Origin: Turbatrix aceti
Lineage: Eukaryota; Nematoda; Chromadorea; Rhabditida; Panagrolaimidae
Length of the DNA stretch: 64,000 nucleotides
Direction: 5' to 3'
NCBI GenBank assembly: GCA_963969345.1
Contig: OZ017767.1
Location: forward strand, 7,096,739 to 7,160,738
The notes under the pieces are model-generated. The model had not been told where the DNA came from and ran no database searches. It was given only the letters and a program-made list of their open reading frames with translations. The translations under genes were made by a program, and so were the position numbers. Below, piece after piece: positions 1 to 12,300 of this stretch (within the stretch, counting starts at the first letter, position 1; each line of letters starts with the position of its first letter).

Positions 1-1705
1 ACTACGGGTGCTATCCATTGTTCGAGCAGGAGATCGGCCCCCAATCGGCCCTCGGACTACGAACGAAAGAAAAGAAAAAAAAGAGCAATGGAGCAATAAA
101 AAACCTCCAATTGGACTAATTGTCGGTCTCGTGCCGCCGACGCGCCGACGATGCAACAATCTCCTGCTGCTCGCTCACGTGCTCGCCATGGGGTTAGGCT
201 GGCTGTGCACACAGACCAGAACAAACAGTTTACTTTTCCTGTGTCGGTCGTAGATACCAGCAGTCCAACCCGCATGCACCCTCACCTGCCCAGGTGCCTG
301 GATTTATTTTTGGGAAGTTTTTGGGTTTTTTGATCGGACTGAGCACTCAGAGTGCACTCGGTTTGGTGCTTACGTGTATACTGGGTTCCGACGAATAGCT
401 AAACCTGTTTCCCAGTCAATTTTATGCAGTTTAATTTTTTGATTTGTCTGATCGCAATTTATTTGCCCTAATTTGCCCTTAGGGTAAATTGTTGGCATTT
501 CATACAGGGAACAATGGTTTCAAGGTGCTTTAATTGGAGAAATCAGAAACATGAAATTTGGTTCCAGGACCGATGTTTTTCAAAAATTAATCAGAAATTA
601 TGATAATTTAGGAAACGAAAATTTATTTAATTTAGTATTTTGATCTTCTAAACCCCTCAAAAAAAAATTATGTTGTCCGAAAAATTTTTGTCCTGGGATC
701 CGTAAATCATTTTTTTGTTTATCATTCATTTATTGACCACGCACTCTGTCAAAACACGCGAATTAGTCTTCGCGAGTCTGAATCGAATCGTTATCAACTT
801 GAATTCGACCAAATTGATACGGCTGCTGCATCTGATGAGCATCCGCAAAATAAATATTTTGACCAAACTTGCAGTCCAGAGATTTTACGTGGAAGAGCTG
901 TTTATGGGAACTGTCACGTCCCACCTGGCCCCTGGCAGCGAGATGAAAGCGGTGCTCGCTGCCAGCCCGTACCACCTAGGCAGAACAATGGCCGCTGGGT
1001 AATCAGGAAGCTGTTTTTTGAAGCTACTAAATATTATTTACCACGAGACACAGGTTATTATTGCTGTCGTTAAATATTTATTATTGCTCTGCAAAATTTT
1101 TTTTTGCCTGGACAAAGTCCGAATTCGTAGATAGATAAGTTCGTAGATCATCCCCGACTGTGTTCGAGATAGTGTTTTTTTTTGCTGGTAGTATAGAAAC
1201 TGTTGTGACCCTTCTTAGACAGACGTCTCCACGTTAAACGTGGTGGATACATCACGGAGCAAAAGTGTTGACGTCTGTCGTCTGTTGCTTTTGCGCAGAA
1301 TTTTCTGCGTACGACCACAAAAAAATACATAGGCCTAATTCGATTTCACACGGGTGAACAAGTTTCTGATCGATCTACTATCCCGTGGCGGCGGGTTTTT
1401 CACGCGGCGGTGATACGACACCGAAGCTCGCGCATGCAAGAAGCCTCCGAACTTGCCGCCTGCTGTGTGACATGACTGTCGCCCATTACTCTTCTTTCCG
1501 GCGGAATCCGCACCTTTGGTACTATTTATTGCAACCAGCCCAGCCGTCAGTCACGTTTTTTTTGACGTCCAAAAAAGGTCTCATTTTGCCTGCTTTTCAA
1601 CGAAAAGTCAGTACCCACGGATGTCTAAAAACATATGACTTTTGATTCGTTCTGGGAGCGTTGGAAGCGAGATGGCTGGGATACAGGTAAATAAAGGGGT
1701 GGCAG
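1..1705. other. Noncoding stretch, no gene recognised
   Basis: No open frame here has recognisable protein sequence. The longest frames are about 95 codons and look like chance. The stretch has mixed GC with A/T homopolymer runs. The only local structure I see is a short inverted repeat around 1230-1244 (CCACG TTAAA CGTGG). It may be intergenic DNA or an intron of a gene that begins outside the window. Confidence 0.5.
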
Positions 1706-2092
1706 CAGGGAGGGCGAACGTTTGAGTTCGTTCGCGAACAAAGATAGATTTTCCGAACAGATTAAAAGAACAAAAATTTTAAGTAAAATCAGTTTAATGG
1801 TGCCGAAATTGATGTTATTTTCCAAAAAAAAGCAAAATATGTCAATTGCTTTTGGCAATAAAAAGTGTAGGAAAACTGGCACCAAAAACGTGAAAACGCA
1901 TACTTTCGAAGTTCACGTTTTTATGCCCAGTTTGGACAAAATTTTGCATAAAATGTGCTAAAAATCTGTTCGTTGTTCGTTTGTGTTCGTTCGCGAACAC
2001 TGACAAGAATATTCGTTCGGTTTTTTCAACAAAATAAAAAAAATGTTTGTGTTCGTTCGAAAACAAAAAAAACGGCTGTTCGCCCATTCCTG
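1706..2092. mobile_element. hAT-like non-autonomous element (MITE), copy 1
   Basis: The left end reads CAGGGAGGGCGAACG. The right end, reverse-complemented, reads CAGGAATGGGCGAAC. These are imperfect terminal inverted repeats of the CAGGG.GGGC type common in hAT DNA transposons. The interior repeats the palindromic word TTCGTTCGCGAACA near both ends, as subterminal transposase-binding repeats often do. The flanks (GGTGGCAG and GGGGGAGT) do not form a clean 8-bp duplication, so the insertion is old or I have the edge slightly wrong. A related copy lies at 16275-16676. No transposase is encoded. Confidence 0.4.
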
Positions 2093-4565
2093 GGGGGAGT
2101 GAAAAAAGTCTAGACGACGGATATGGTGGCTAGAAGGATGTCAGGTGTCTTTGGCTCATCCCAGACAAGCATTTGTGTTTTCATGCACATGTCTTTGACC
2201 ATCTTTTCCCCGTCTGTCTGCTGTCTCATTTTTCCTGGTGCTGAAAAATGTTCGTTTTCTCGGTTGTTTTTTGTTTTGTACAAAAAAATGCAGAAAATTG
2301 GAGATTTTTGCAGGATCTTGCAACTTCCTTGGGAGTATGTTTTATTTTTTTTTACATTCCAAGCTGTCGGAAAAACGAAAAAATCAGCAAATCAGGCATT
2401 TGTGGTAGCATCGAACTACGTAGGAAAAAATCAAACGCGTGTGTTCGTTGTTCGTTGTTCGTTGAGCGATCTGATACATTTTCAGTTTTTTGACTTGTCT
2501 TTTTTTTTGTCTTCTTGCCGGTGTTTTAATACCAAATAACTTTTGGGAGAACGAACCTGCCTACCAACCTGCCAGCCTGCCTGCTAACACGTGCACCCCG
2601 AGGCGAGTGCATGTATGCGACGTGATCGACGACTCTCTTGCTCTTTCTTTCTCGTAGGACAGACTCCTCGTGATCATCTACCGGCGGGCAGGCGGGCAAG
2701 CGAACGAGCCGGGTCCTTCAGGTGCAACATGCCACTCCCTCTTGGTTTCTTTTTCTCGCGGCGATGGCGGCCGCCCCCCCCCTCCCACCGCTTGATCTGG
2801 CCTAACCATGGCCGGTCTCGGTCGGAGTGTGATCAGACTGTTCCAGATCAGACCAGATGAGTTGCGCTGCTCCGGACACCGTGGTCGTCCACAGGCTCAG
2901 ATTGTGTTTACGGAAAGCTACCACCACCCCGGCCTCGGCCACAGCCTCGGGCGTGTGTGTATGTGTTTATGTCGGGTGCAGGCAAGGCTGTTTGTTGTCT
3001 GACTGCCAATCTCCCATCTCCCATCTCCCATCTCCAATCTCCAATTTTCTTCCGTCAGCGATCGCTCGAACAATTTTTTTTTTCAACGGAAAAAATGCGT
3101 TTACGTACATACATAACTTTGTTGTCGAGGACACATGAACTTTGTCCGACCGGCAAAATTTTTTACCAGGTAAAGCCCAGCCATAAAAAGGTGACAGGCT
3201 TATGTTTCTTCGTTTCTTATCACCAAAAGTTGCCTCAAGACAACAGTTCGCGTTTATTTTCGTTTTTCGTTTTAAAAATGTGCAAAAAACAACAAAAACG
3301 ATGATTAAACGAGTTTTTGTGTTTTTTTTTGCTTTGACCTCTTTGCCAGGTTCGCGCAGACATGTAAAACACTCCTGAACCCAGCGGCGTCGTAAGATGC
3401 ATGGAGTTTCCTATACACCCCCCGTACAATTCGTAAATCTTTGTTTGAGTGGCGACGGCGACAAGCGGGTGTTTCCGAACCCCAAAAAAAAAAATCGTTC
3501 AAACAAAATATTTGCGGGTATCATTCTTTTCAACGAAACGCCGTCTAAAATAGCCGCTGCGTTGGTGGGACGTCACCGGAAGTCGGCAAAAATAGGTGAT
3601 AAACTCTTCTCTCCTTTTTTTTCCTTTTACAACGAAGGCTGGTTAAAAAATGAAAAAAACCTGGGTAATTAACTAACTAACTAAGGCGGGGAAGGCGCAG
3701 GGAGGGTGATTATTGCTGTTTGACTGCGGACATGTCCGTAGCACGCTGCGTAGTTTGTCTCATTAACTGTCTCGGGGACCTGCGGGCAGAGGGGTTCGTT
3801 ATCTCTCTGCTGGAATGAATGTTATCTGACCCCTAACAAGCTCGGTATGTATGTATGGTTTTGTGACTCGTCAGTGCATTTTTTGTGTTTCACGGAGTTT
3901 GGGTGCAAATACACGTTTTTTTCACCTTTTTGCAGCCATTTCTGTTCTTTTTGTATCGTGATGGACCCCGATTTGCAGGCCAGATAAATGCGATTTTGTT
4001 GTAAATACGAATGTATTTTTGGTTTGGTCTTTTGCTCGAAATGCACCCATTTCTGTGCTCTGCGCGTTCTCTGGAAAAAGAAGAGAACCTCCTTTCGATC
4101 TGTTTTGGATTCCACAGCTTGCTGGATTGTCTGGTGCAGCAGCAGCAGCAAAAAACAAAATAAAATAAAGCTACGGACAATGAAGAGGAGAGGACAGAAC
4201 AGTACAGTCTCCGACCAGATGTACACACAGATACGGGGGATGGGGATGGGGAGTCCCCCCCTGCAAATCACATTGTTTTCAATTTGTGAGGAATGTAGGG
4301 ATTTTTTTCAAAAAAAAAATATGAGAGCTGCATAATTTTCGGAATGATCTACTCTCGCGAGACTGAGCCAATCCGACAACCTGCGTCAGTCGTTTTACTG
4401 CTTTTTGGTCTTGCGTGCATGTATGCTTATCATTTGATCATTTGCTTCTCGGGAACATGATAGGTCCTGTCTGAGTTGTTCTACCGAAGAACTCTTTTCT
4501 TTTTTTCTTTTTCCGCGATTTTCAGTCGTGTTTCATGCACCTGTCTTACTCCTGTCATTGTTTCA
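2093..4565. other. Noncoding stretch upstream of the 4609 gene
   Basis: I see no supported gene. The stretch contains a CCAGGTAAA word at 3166-3174 (reverse of TTTACCTGG, a motif repeated across the window), a block of near-identical ATCTCCC repeats at about 3008-3042, and long A/T runs. The 3' part presumably carries the promoter and 5' UTR of the gene starting at 4609. Confidence 0.4.
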
Positions 4566-4608
4566 GATATCCAACATCCAAGTAAATCCAAGAAAAAAAT
4601 TTATCCAA
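4566..4608 (+). promoter_or_regulatory. Acceptor-like site and short 5' leader before 4609 ATG
   Basis: ATTGTTTCAG ends at about 4566, followed by 42-43 bases of leader and then the ATG. In nematodes such a site directly upstream of the first codon is often a spliced-leader trans-splice acceptor. It could equally be a cis acceptor from an upstream UTR exon. A second candidate acceptor (GATTTTCAG) lies near 4525. Confidence 0.35.
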
Positions 4609-5312
4609 ATGAACGAGCTCATCGCAATCGTGCTCATTGTCATCGTCTGCTGCTCGTTTTTCTTCGCCTGGCTCATCTCGATGGCCACCTGCCCGGATAC
4701 CATGGTTAACCTCATCAGCGGAAACTCCAGCACTGCTTCGTCGACGCCAAAGTACTCCCAGCAGCGTAGCTACGAACTCATGCCTCTCGGATCAGCTCGA
4801 GACATCGAGATCGGCTCAAAAGATCCAGAAGCACAGGAAGCACCTGTTTCACCTGTCCAGGTGCCAGCCTTGATCGTCGAAGCCCCAAGCCTTCGAGCTA
4901 CGTCTTCCAAAAAACTCTCCATCGTTCCCGAACAGGACGAAACGGTTAGTAAAATAAAATTTTTTTTTTTTTTAATTTTTGGAATAAAAAACAGGTAATT
5001 TAGGCGCCTATTTTGGCCCCGCCGTCGACGTATGTCTTCCAGACTATCCCCGAAATTGTTATCTACACCGAAGACGAACTTGTTGAGCTAAAAGACGCGG
5101 TTCCGGCTCTTGTACACGATCACCACGATCTTCATCAGCCCGAACAATTTTTCTCCGCACCCCAGCTCAATTCCACCGGGGTCAATGATGCTTCGGAGCA
5201 GCCTCAGTCCTCAGAGGCCAAAGAAGACCCTGATCTTGACCGCGCAGGTGACCGCCTCTTCAAGTGCTACAGCGTGGATCACGTCGCTGATCCCGGATCT
5301 GCTCTTGCATAG
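4609..5312 (+). CDS. Small N-terminally membrane-anchored protein, unknown function
   Basis: Two exons, 4609-4944 and 5004-5312, are separated by a 59-bp phase-0 intron (donor GTTAGT, acceptor AATTTAG; the earlier AACAG acceptor would add an in-frame stop). The product is 214 residues. Residues 4-26 are a strong hydrophobic segment preceded by only three residues, which suggests a signal anchor or a type III membrane protein. The rest is polar, with Ser/Thr/Pro-rich parts and many acidic residues, so it is probably disordered and cytoplasmic or luminal. I see no catalytic motif and do not recognise the family. Codon use and the clean short intron argue that it is real. A poly(A) signal AATAAA lies at 5593-5598. 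The start chosen is the first ATG of the open frame after the acceptor-like site. Confidence 0.6.
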
Positions 5313-5592
5313 CCTTGGCTGTCTGTTTTTTAAATTTAAAAAAACCCCTGGAACGCCTCCCTCTTTTCCCCTCCCTTCCCCCTGTATAGTGCCATGGAAC
5401 AACGCCCGAGCGGCACCGCTTTTGGCCCCTGTCGCATCCATTGACTCACGCCTTCGCACGCTTATCTTTCTGGAATAGGTGTCACTCGAATCACAAATGT
5501 TACTTTTTATGCGGGTTTACTGTTATTTTTTTTTTATTACATATGTGTATGCATCCTTCTCTTCTTCTACGGCTTTCTATGGGTTGCACTTT

Positions 5593-5598
5593 AATAAA
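5593..5598 (+). terminator. Poly(A) signal AATAAA for the 4609 gene
   Basis: This is a canonical AATAAA on the coding strand about 280 bases after the stop codon at 5312. The intervening sequence has no other gene. Confidence 0.45.
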
Positions 5599-7858
5599 CA
5601 ACGTTTAATCATGATTTACTGAAGGATTGGGGTTAAAAAATTCATGATTGATTTTTTTTGATTTTTTTGGTGGGTGATCGGTTTCAAAAAACAAACGATT
5701 TGTCTTACAACGAAGTCGACTTGTAATTTTTCTGTGTTTACAACTTCAAATTTTTTTCATTTTTTTTCTTTTTGCTATTTTTGTCCAAAAAAACTCCAAA
5801 AAAAGATGCCTGGAAAGTTCGTCAAAAATCTCGCCAAACATCAAAGATCCAGCATAATTTTTGGTCTGATGGATAACGAGTTTTCAAAAAATGATAAATG
5901 ATATCAAAGCAGGCAGGCTGACTGACTGCAGGTGTGATGAATCGGTGCAAATTTGTCAGCAGCACCCGTCCCGTCCAGTCTTAGTTGTCTTCTTCTTCTA
6001 CTCGCCCCCAAAGTCGGCCCATTTATTATCAGCTCGAACACGCGAACGTTCTGCAAAGCAGCGTCGAACGAAGACGCAAGTGCCGGAAAGTGCGTGTCCA
6101 ACAAAAAACGACTGTGTCAACGCTGTTTGCGCTTTTCTAAACAGAAGATCATCAATTATCATCAATATTTTACAAGCCCCGTTATCAATCGTATTTATTT
6201 ATATTTCGTTGACGGATTTTTTTAAGCATGTGATTACGGTATCTGAAAACGATAAAAATTCACGCGCAAAGGCAAAAAAATTTTTCTTTCAAAAAAAAGT
6301 GGCCAAATTGATAAGATATCACTTTCACGTGAAAATTTGTTAGATTTTTTTGTTCTGGGTTAAAAAAAGAACAGGGCAAATATAATCGAATTGCGCAACC
6401 TGGCCCCGCCCGTTCGTTCACCTGCCGAACGATCGATCTCAAAAAAAAGCTCGACAGATACGGACAAAGACAAAACACATCAGGCGAGGTGGTAATTCAT
6501 TGAAATGGGCCGGAAGCAAGCCGAAGAAGCTCTGAACGCAAATAACTCCGATTTTGTCGTCGAGACAGGCCGTAGATGGGTGGTGTTTTGGTCGTTCTCG
6601 TTTTTTTTTCGCAAACCATGAAAAATAAAAATACTACTTCAATTCAGAAAACAGTGCAGTGAAAAAAACTGCGAGACGTAAACACAAAAATTAGGAGAAT
6701 GGGAAACAAAGGTGTGGTGGAGGCAAGAGTTATCCATGTGACCGATTAAAAAAATGCACGAAAAAAAAAACGGTGTAAACAAACCGTCAACATCCTGATA
6801 CGGGAATGCGAATTCAAAGGGTTGCGCCGGCGCAAAAAAAAATTATGCTTGCGAAAAAGTGATCTTTTACCTGGAAAAAAAAAGATAACGAAACAGACAA
6901 TAAGCAATCATACGGGACCCGAGGAAACAGGTGAAGCGCCGCGGGGCAAACAAAGATATTATTTATTTTCTTTGTTCCGTTGTTCAAAAAAGGTCAATTT
7001 GAACTTTTTTTGTGATTGTCGATGTCTGCGTTCTAAAAAAGTTCCAAACATGTCGGAAGAAATTTACGAACTATTAAAAAACGATCAAAAATTCAACTTT
7101 GATCTTCAAATTAAGAACTATTTTTGTTTGCATTAAAAATTGGAAAACAACGAACAAACAAACGATCGTCGGTCGTATCGTTTCCGATCAAAAAAAGTAC
7201 GTGTAAAAATAGAACCAACACCAAATGCATACGTGAGTATGTATTACGTGGGTTTCCGTGCATCGCGTGTCTTGTCCATTGAACGTCCATCCAAACCAGA
7301 ACCCTGATGCCTATCGCATTTCTTCCCGGAAACATTTAAAATTAAATTTCCGGTCATTGTCAAGATTGTTCCGGCAATTAGACACGTGCTGGCTATTTCT
7401 CGGCTTCGTTCGTTTGTGTTTTCAGTCAGTCAATGGAAAATGTCCTTTCAAGCTGTTAATGAGGCAGATAAATACATAGTAGCATGTGCAGCTCTCGGAA
7501 TTTGCTAATTAGAATTTGTTTAGGATACCGCAGATGAGCTGACCTTTGCCCGAAAAAAAATGCAGAAAGCCGGCAACTTCCTGTCTGTCACGTGCCCCAC
7601 CCCCCGAACAGCCAATTTTTTTTGTACTCCTCGGAGAATTTTCAAATGAAAATCTTGTCAAAGCTTTAATACACAATAGCAGAGTGGATAACGTCACGCC
7701 TTCTGTCTCGCGGAAAAGTGTGGGAAAAAGGATACATGCGCCTTGTCGCCGAGGGTCAAAGTGAGGAACAGAAACGGGAAAGGGAACAGGAACAAAAACT
7801 GTGTGCACGAAGAGTTTGAAGGTGGTTGCTGTCTTTTTGGATCTTTGGGCCACTGTCA
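5599..7858. other. Noncoding stretch between two genes
   Basis: Between the plus-strand gene ending at 5312 and the minus-strand gene ending at 7859 I see no credible exon. The sequence is rich in runs of A or T. It includes one TTTACCTGG word at 6866-6874. The genes on either side converge here. Confidence 0.45.
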
Positions 7859-9308
7859 TCACTGCATGAGAGGAGCGTCGATGTCCTCGGTGTCGACAAA
7901 GTGCTCGGTAGATGGGCTCTTGGACGCCGGAGGCTGCACCTTCGCAATTTCCTCCATGACCGGGACCGGTCCTGCGGTCGGCGAAATTCGATGTCCCGTA
8001 GCCGGCTTTGTCGGTACAACCTTGAAATTTCCAGGACCGGTAGGGTAGATGCGGATTGGGGGCTCGTTGGGCGTGTTGTCCTCGCTGACGAACGCGGCGA
8101 GTCTCTTCGTGCCGATCATCGTCGCTACCACCGGCACGAGAAGCGATAGTGCCATGAGGCACGCTCCGCTGGCAAAAACGCAAAAACCTGCAAGCTTCCA
8201 AACGTGCATGGGATCCCGGAGAATCTCGTTGAAGCGTTCCTGCGGGATGTAAAAGTTGCCTTCTTCGTCCTGGATGATCGCAATTCGCATGATGGACGCT
8301 TCGATGTCCGTTCGCTGGTACGAGTAGCCGTAGATGATGGATCCGGCACCACCGATGAGCAAAAGCAGTCCAATGAGGCTCAAGATTCGGCAGAGGTAGA
8401 CGCCTGCCCGTTGTCGGGGAGGCGGCGGCAGTAGGTACCTGAACAAACTGACAGGTAAAAAAAATTATTTTTATTGTCAAAAATGCAGTTTTATGGTCCC
8501 TAAAAGCGATTAACTGTGGTGTGGTGCATTCCACGTGCATTAGCTCATTCCGTGCCCTCGAGCAACAAAATCATCAAGCATGCGCAGCAGTTGCAAATGG
8601 CACGTTAGCGTTCGGAGCCTGAGAACTCACGTCACCCCCAAAAAAAAGTTGCAAGCAGGCAGGCAAAACTCATTTATACGTGCCTGTGTATTTTTTTGCT
8701 CTGCAAGGCTTCGTACATAATCGAAAATGAGTGCCGTAACGCGAAATGAATAAAATAGGTTGTTATGTATTTTTTTCGATTCGGGAAAAAGCAAAATGCT
8801 CAATTTGGTTTTCAGCAACGTTTCTGCGTTTCCGTTGTTCCGAAAAACTTGGACGAAAATGACAGGTTTTGACGTGAAAATTACAGCTCTTGAAATAGAA
8901 AAAAATGTTTCAGAGAACAATGAACCTCTTTTTTTTCAAAAAAAAACGCAGAAAAACCGCAATCAAAGCCTTTAAAGTCCACATCAACAAACATTAACGA
9001 AAGCAGTGCTTTTGGAATTCAATTTTGCATTTTTTCTAAGAAATAAATATTTATTACGTTGTGTGTGATTAAATAAATATTTATCAAAAAAAATAAAAAA
9101 AAAATACTCACCATGCTCCCGACACCTCGACTTCCTCGGACGTAGGCGAGAGGTAGAATTGGTGAAGGTAGCTTCGGATGCCGAAATTCTTCTTCTCCCC
9201 CAGCGTGACCCCATCGATGACTTCGGATTCTCGCTCGGGTGCTGCGGCACTTTTCTTGCCGTTGAGCGAGAGATAGAACTGCTTGCCCTTCTCGATGATC
9301 GTCTTCAT
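7859..9308 (-). CDS. Neurensin-like two-pass membrane protein
   Basis: Two exons on the minus strand, 9308-9112 and 8447-7859, are joined in phase 2 (donor GTGAGT). The product is 261 residues. Residues 42-52 read FGIRSYLHQFY, which matches the hallmark G-(V/I)-RSYLH-x-FY of the neurensin (NRSN1/NRSN2, TMEM74-related) family. Two hydrophobic segments follow, at about 82-106 and 148-176, the two-transmembrane layout of neurensins. The loop between them is about 40 residues. Vertebrate neurensins sit in vesicles of neurites and endomembranes; a similar role here is inference. The C-terminal 80 residues are Pro/Thr-rich and probably cytosolic. Two in-frame acceptors nine bases apart (ending at 8448 and 8439) give alternative junctions. 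The ATG at 9308 is the first in the open frame. Length is close to the family's usual 200-260. Confidence 0.7.
8439..8448 (-). promoter_or_regulatory. Tandem alternative 3' splice sites
   Basis: On the minus strand the intron ends CTGTCAG and is followed nine bases later by TTGTTCAG. Both keep the frame. Using the second one removes three residues and changes Cys66 to Trp just before the Pro-rich stretch preceding the first membrane segment. Confidence 0.4.
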
Positions 9309-12300
9309 TGTGGAGGCGGATTGTCCCCTTCGAGAGGCGAGGGCTAGTCACCTGTAATCCATTCCGGTTGTGGTGGTGGTGGTCATATTTTTATATAACA
9401 TACTACAAGTCTGCCGGAAGAGAAGTTCACGCGCGCGAGCGATGCCGGATGTCTCGCCAAAAAAAAAAGGGAAGAAAAAAAACATCGATCGAGGGAAAAA
9501 AACAACAAAACAAGCCTCCAGGCTGGCAGGCAAAAAGACACGTTACCCTATAGTATACTCGCCGGGTGCGTGCAAATTAGCCGAGCGCGACACGACGACA
9601 CGCAGTCGCTTGCGGCAACCGGCACAGCAACCAATTGCACATACATCCGTCGTCGCCCAAAGGCAAAGACAGGCAGGCACCGCTTAATGAGTAGGCGTCG
9701 GTTGGCCGGTCGTTTTTCCGTCCATCGAGGAGCAAAACCAACCCTCTTCCGAGCAATAACCGCGACCGACGGCAATTTGCGACACTTGCGAGGGGCCATT
9801 GAGCAATTGAGCAAATTCACGGCACATTCATGGCCAAAGCCACGGCCACGGCACAAATACTAAATAAATGTTCGTTCAAAAAAACGTGTCTACACACTTT
9901 CATTCAGACCAGTCGGACACCCGGAGATTGAAAAAAAATCTGAGTAACCCTCATTAGGACAGGTATACAAGCAGAGAAGCGTTTGTTGACAGCTCATTAA
10001 CTAGGGCTCAAAAGTTAGCCGCGCCATGAGAAAAAAAATTTGCAGACAATTTTTTTCGCGTGAGTAAAAAAAATTGATGAGTGAGGTAATCCTCAGATAG
10101 ACTTGCTAAGCGACCCGTTTACCAGTCTGTCGCCAAACAAGTCAACGAGTCCAATCACGTCAGACCAGGAGACAGATGGCACAACACGCGCGCGTTAACG
10201 GGTTTTCGACGCAACATACGCGGAAAAAAAATTTACTAATGCCGTGAAAAAGTCCAGTCGCGCTAAAGTTAGCATCACGGAACAAAGTTAGCCTGACGTT
10301 GGTCGTATAAAATGCCAAATTGTGAATTCTAAAAAAAAACCCTTGGACACACACGTTTGTTTCACGGGAATGTATGCATTAATGGAAAAACATTTATTTA
10401 TTTAAATACAAGAGGAAATCCTGAATGCCTCTGACGATGCGATAAATGAGGTTTTTTTTGTTTTTGTTATTTTTGTTTTCCGGGGCTGCGTTGGGAAATA
10501 TTTAGAAGAGATAAGACTCACAAAAGCGCAGACGGGCGAGCTTGCATTAATCACAAGCTCATTATTGCAGCGTCAGAAGAAGAAGAAGAAGAGAAAAAAG
10601 CAGCGGCGGTTATTTTTGTGGACAAGATAAAGCTGAAGCCCGAAAAAAGGATATGTACAAATTTGGACTTACTGGGGGCCTGAGGGATTTAAAAAAAACA
10701 AGAGTCAACAAGAATTCTACAAGGCTATACGAGAACGACCGCACCTGGGCCTCACCTGGGCCTCGGAGTTGTCCTGACAGAAGCGAAAGCAAAAACAGAA
10801 GCAGTGCCGTGTTGACAGCCTAACAAGCGGCAGAGGGCAGTCGAGAGCCAAACTAGCTTCCTACACGCCACGCGGCAAGTCGAGTCGAGTCGGGTGCGTG
10901 TGCCGGGGGCCCTTGTGTCAGATGACGGAGGGGAGGGAGGGGGGAGGACACGCATGCGACAACGACAGCGTGGCGCTGGCTGGCTTTGCTGCTACTGCGT
11001 GGTGATGTCATCGTCATCGTCGCCGTCGCCCGCAACCGCAACCGCAACCGCCTGCTCGATAAACGCGGTCCGTTCTGTTCTGCCTTCAGCAGAATGCCGG
11101 GGCCCAGGCCGGCCTCGGTAACGCATGACAGCACGCGCGCGCGCGCGCCCCAGAAGGAGGCTTGTTTACCAAGCCCCCCCCCTCCTCCAGAGTGCCGAAA
11201 TGAGCCGCTGCTTGCTTGCCGGATGGATAACTGATGCGAGTCGATTCTCAGCTGTCAGCTTTCGACGTCGATGCCAACTTATACATAAATACATACATAC
11301 GTCGGAAGGAATGACAGGTAGTGGAAAAGTGCATGAAGGTTAGAATTTGGAAAAATGACCCAAAAATGATGTCAAATGCACATTTAAAAAATTTAAAATA
11401 TTTTTTTTCCAAAAAATAAATAAATAACGCATTGCCAGTGCTGTGGATTTCTAATCAACCAAAAAACCAAAATTACATAAAACAAATCCCAAGCCGTTCA
11501 TTCGCGTACGCAATCAAATTTTTCCATTTATTTGTCGTCAACAAAATTTTGTATCTATCCTCAGGCGCTCTTTTTCGGCTTCTCGGCATCCTTAGAAAAT
11601 ATTATATTTACAAAGCCCCTCTGTTTTGAATCAAATCCCGAAACTACATTATAATTGAGAGATTAGCGGTGCACCCAAATGCAGGTAAAAAAAATGTCGG
11701 CACATCGACTCAAGTCAGATTAGCTGCCAAGCAACTGTCAACAGTCAGACGTCTTAGGACTGACATACGATCCTATTTTTGCATAAATAGACCGAAACCA
11801 TGGCACGAGAAGGAGAAGAAGAAAAAATGCAATCACGCGAACGAACGTGCTTTGAAATTCGAATTAGCTCGTTTTACAAAAAAACAGGCAACTTGGAACG
11901 CTAACGACCGACGTACAAGCTGACCTTCTGAGACTGATGTGAGCAGATGGATCTCTGTAAACAACGTCACCTGGGGATTTGTGGGTGGCGTGTTCTAAAA
12001 ACGAAGAAGGCCTCCCTCAACGGGAAGTGATGTGATAACAACTTTGTGAGCTTATGAAAAGAAAAAACAACGCAATTTAAAAGAGTTTCAAGCAAAAATA
12101 GCAGCAATGAAAGCAAAAAAAGTAATCTGGGAACTGGTGCGTTATGTTCGGGTTTAAGTACCCAAGAAATCGAAAAAACTCTCAGCTCTTCAAAATGAAT
12201 GAAAAAAGGAAATTTAGGGCAACGCTTGGAAAAAAATGAAAACAAGAAAAAGAAGAAACTCAAAGTACTGCCACATTTGACATTTAAAAATTTTGTAGCA

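Noticed and set aside
7509..8540. 343-codon minus-strand frame over the neurensin-like gene
   Set aside because: It is in another frame of the same strand as the real gene and has no GIRSYLH motif or membrane segments.
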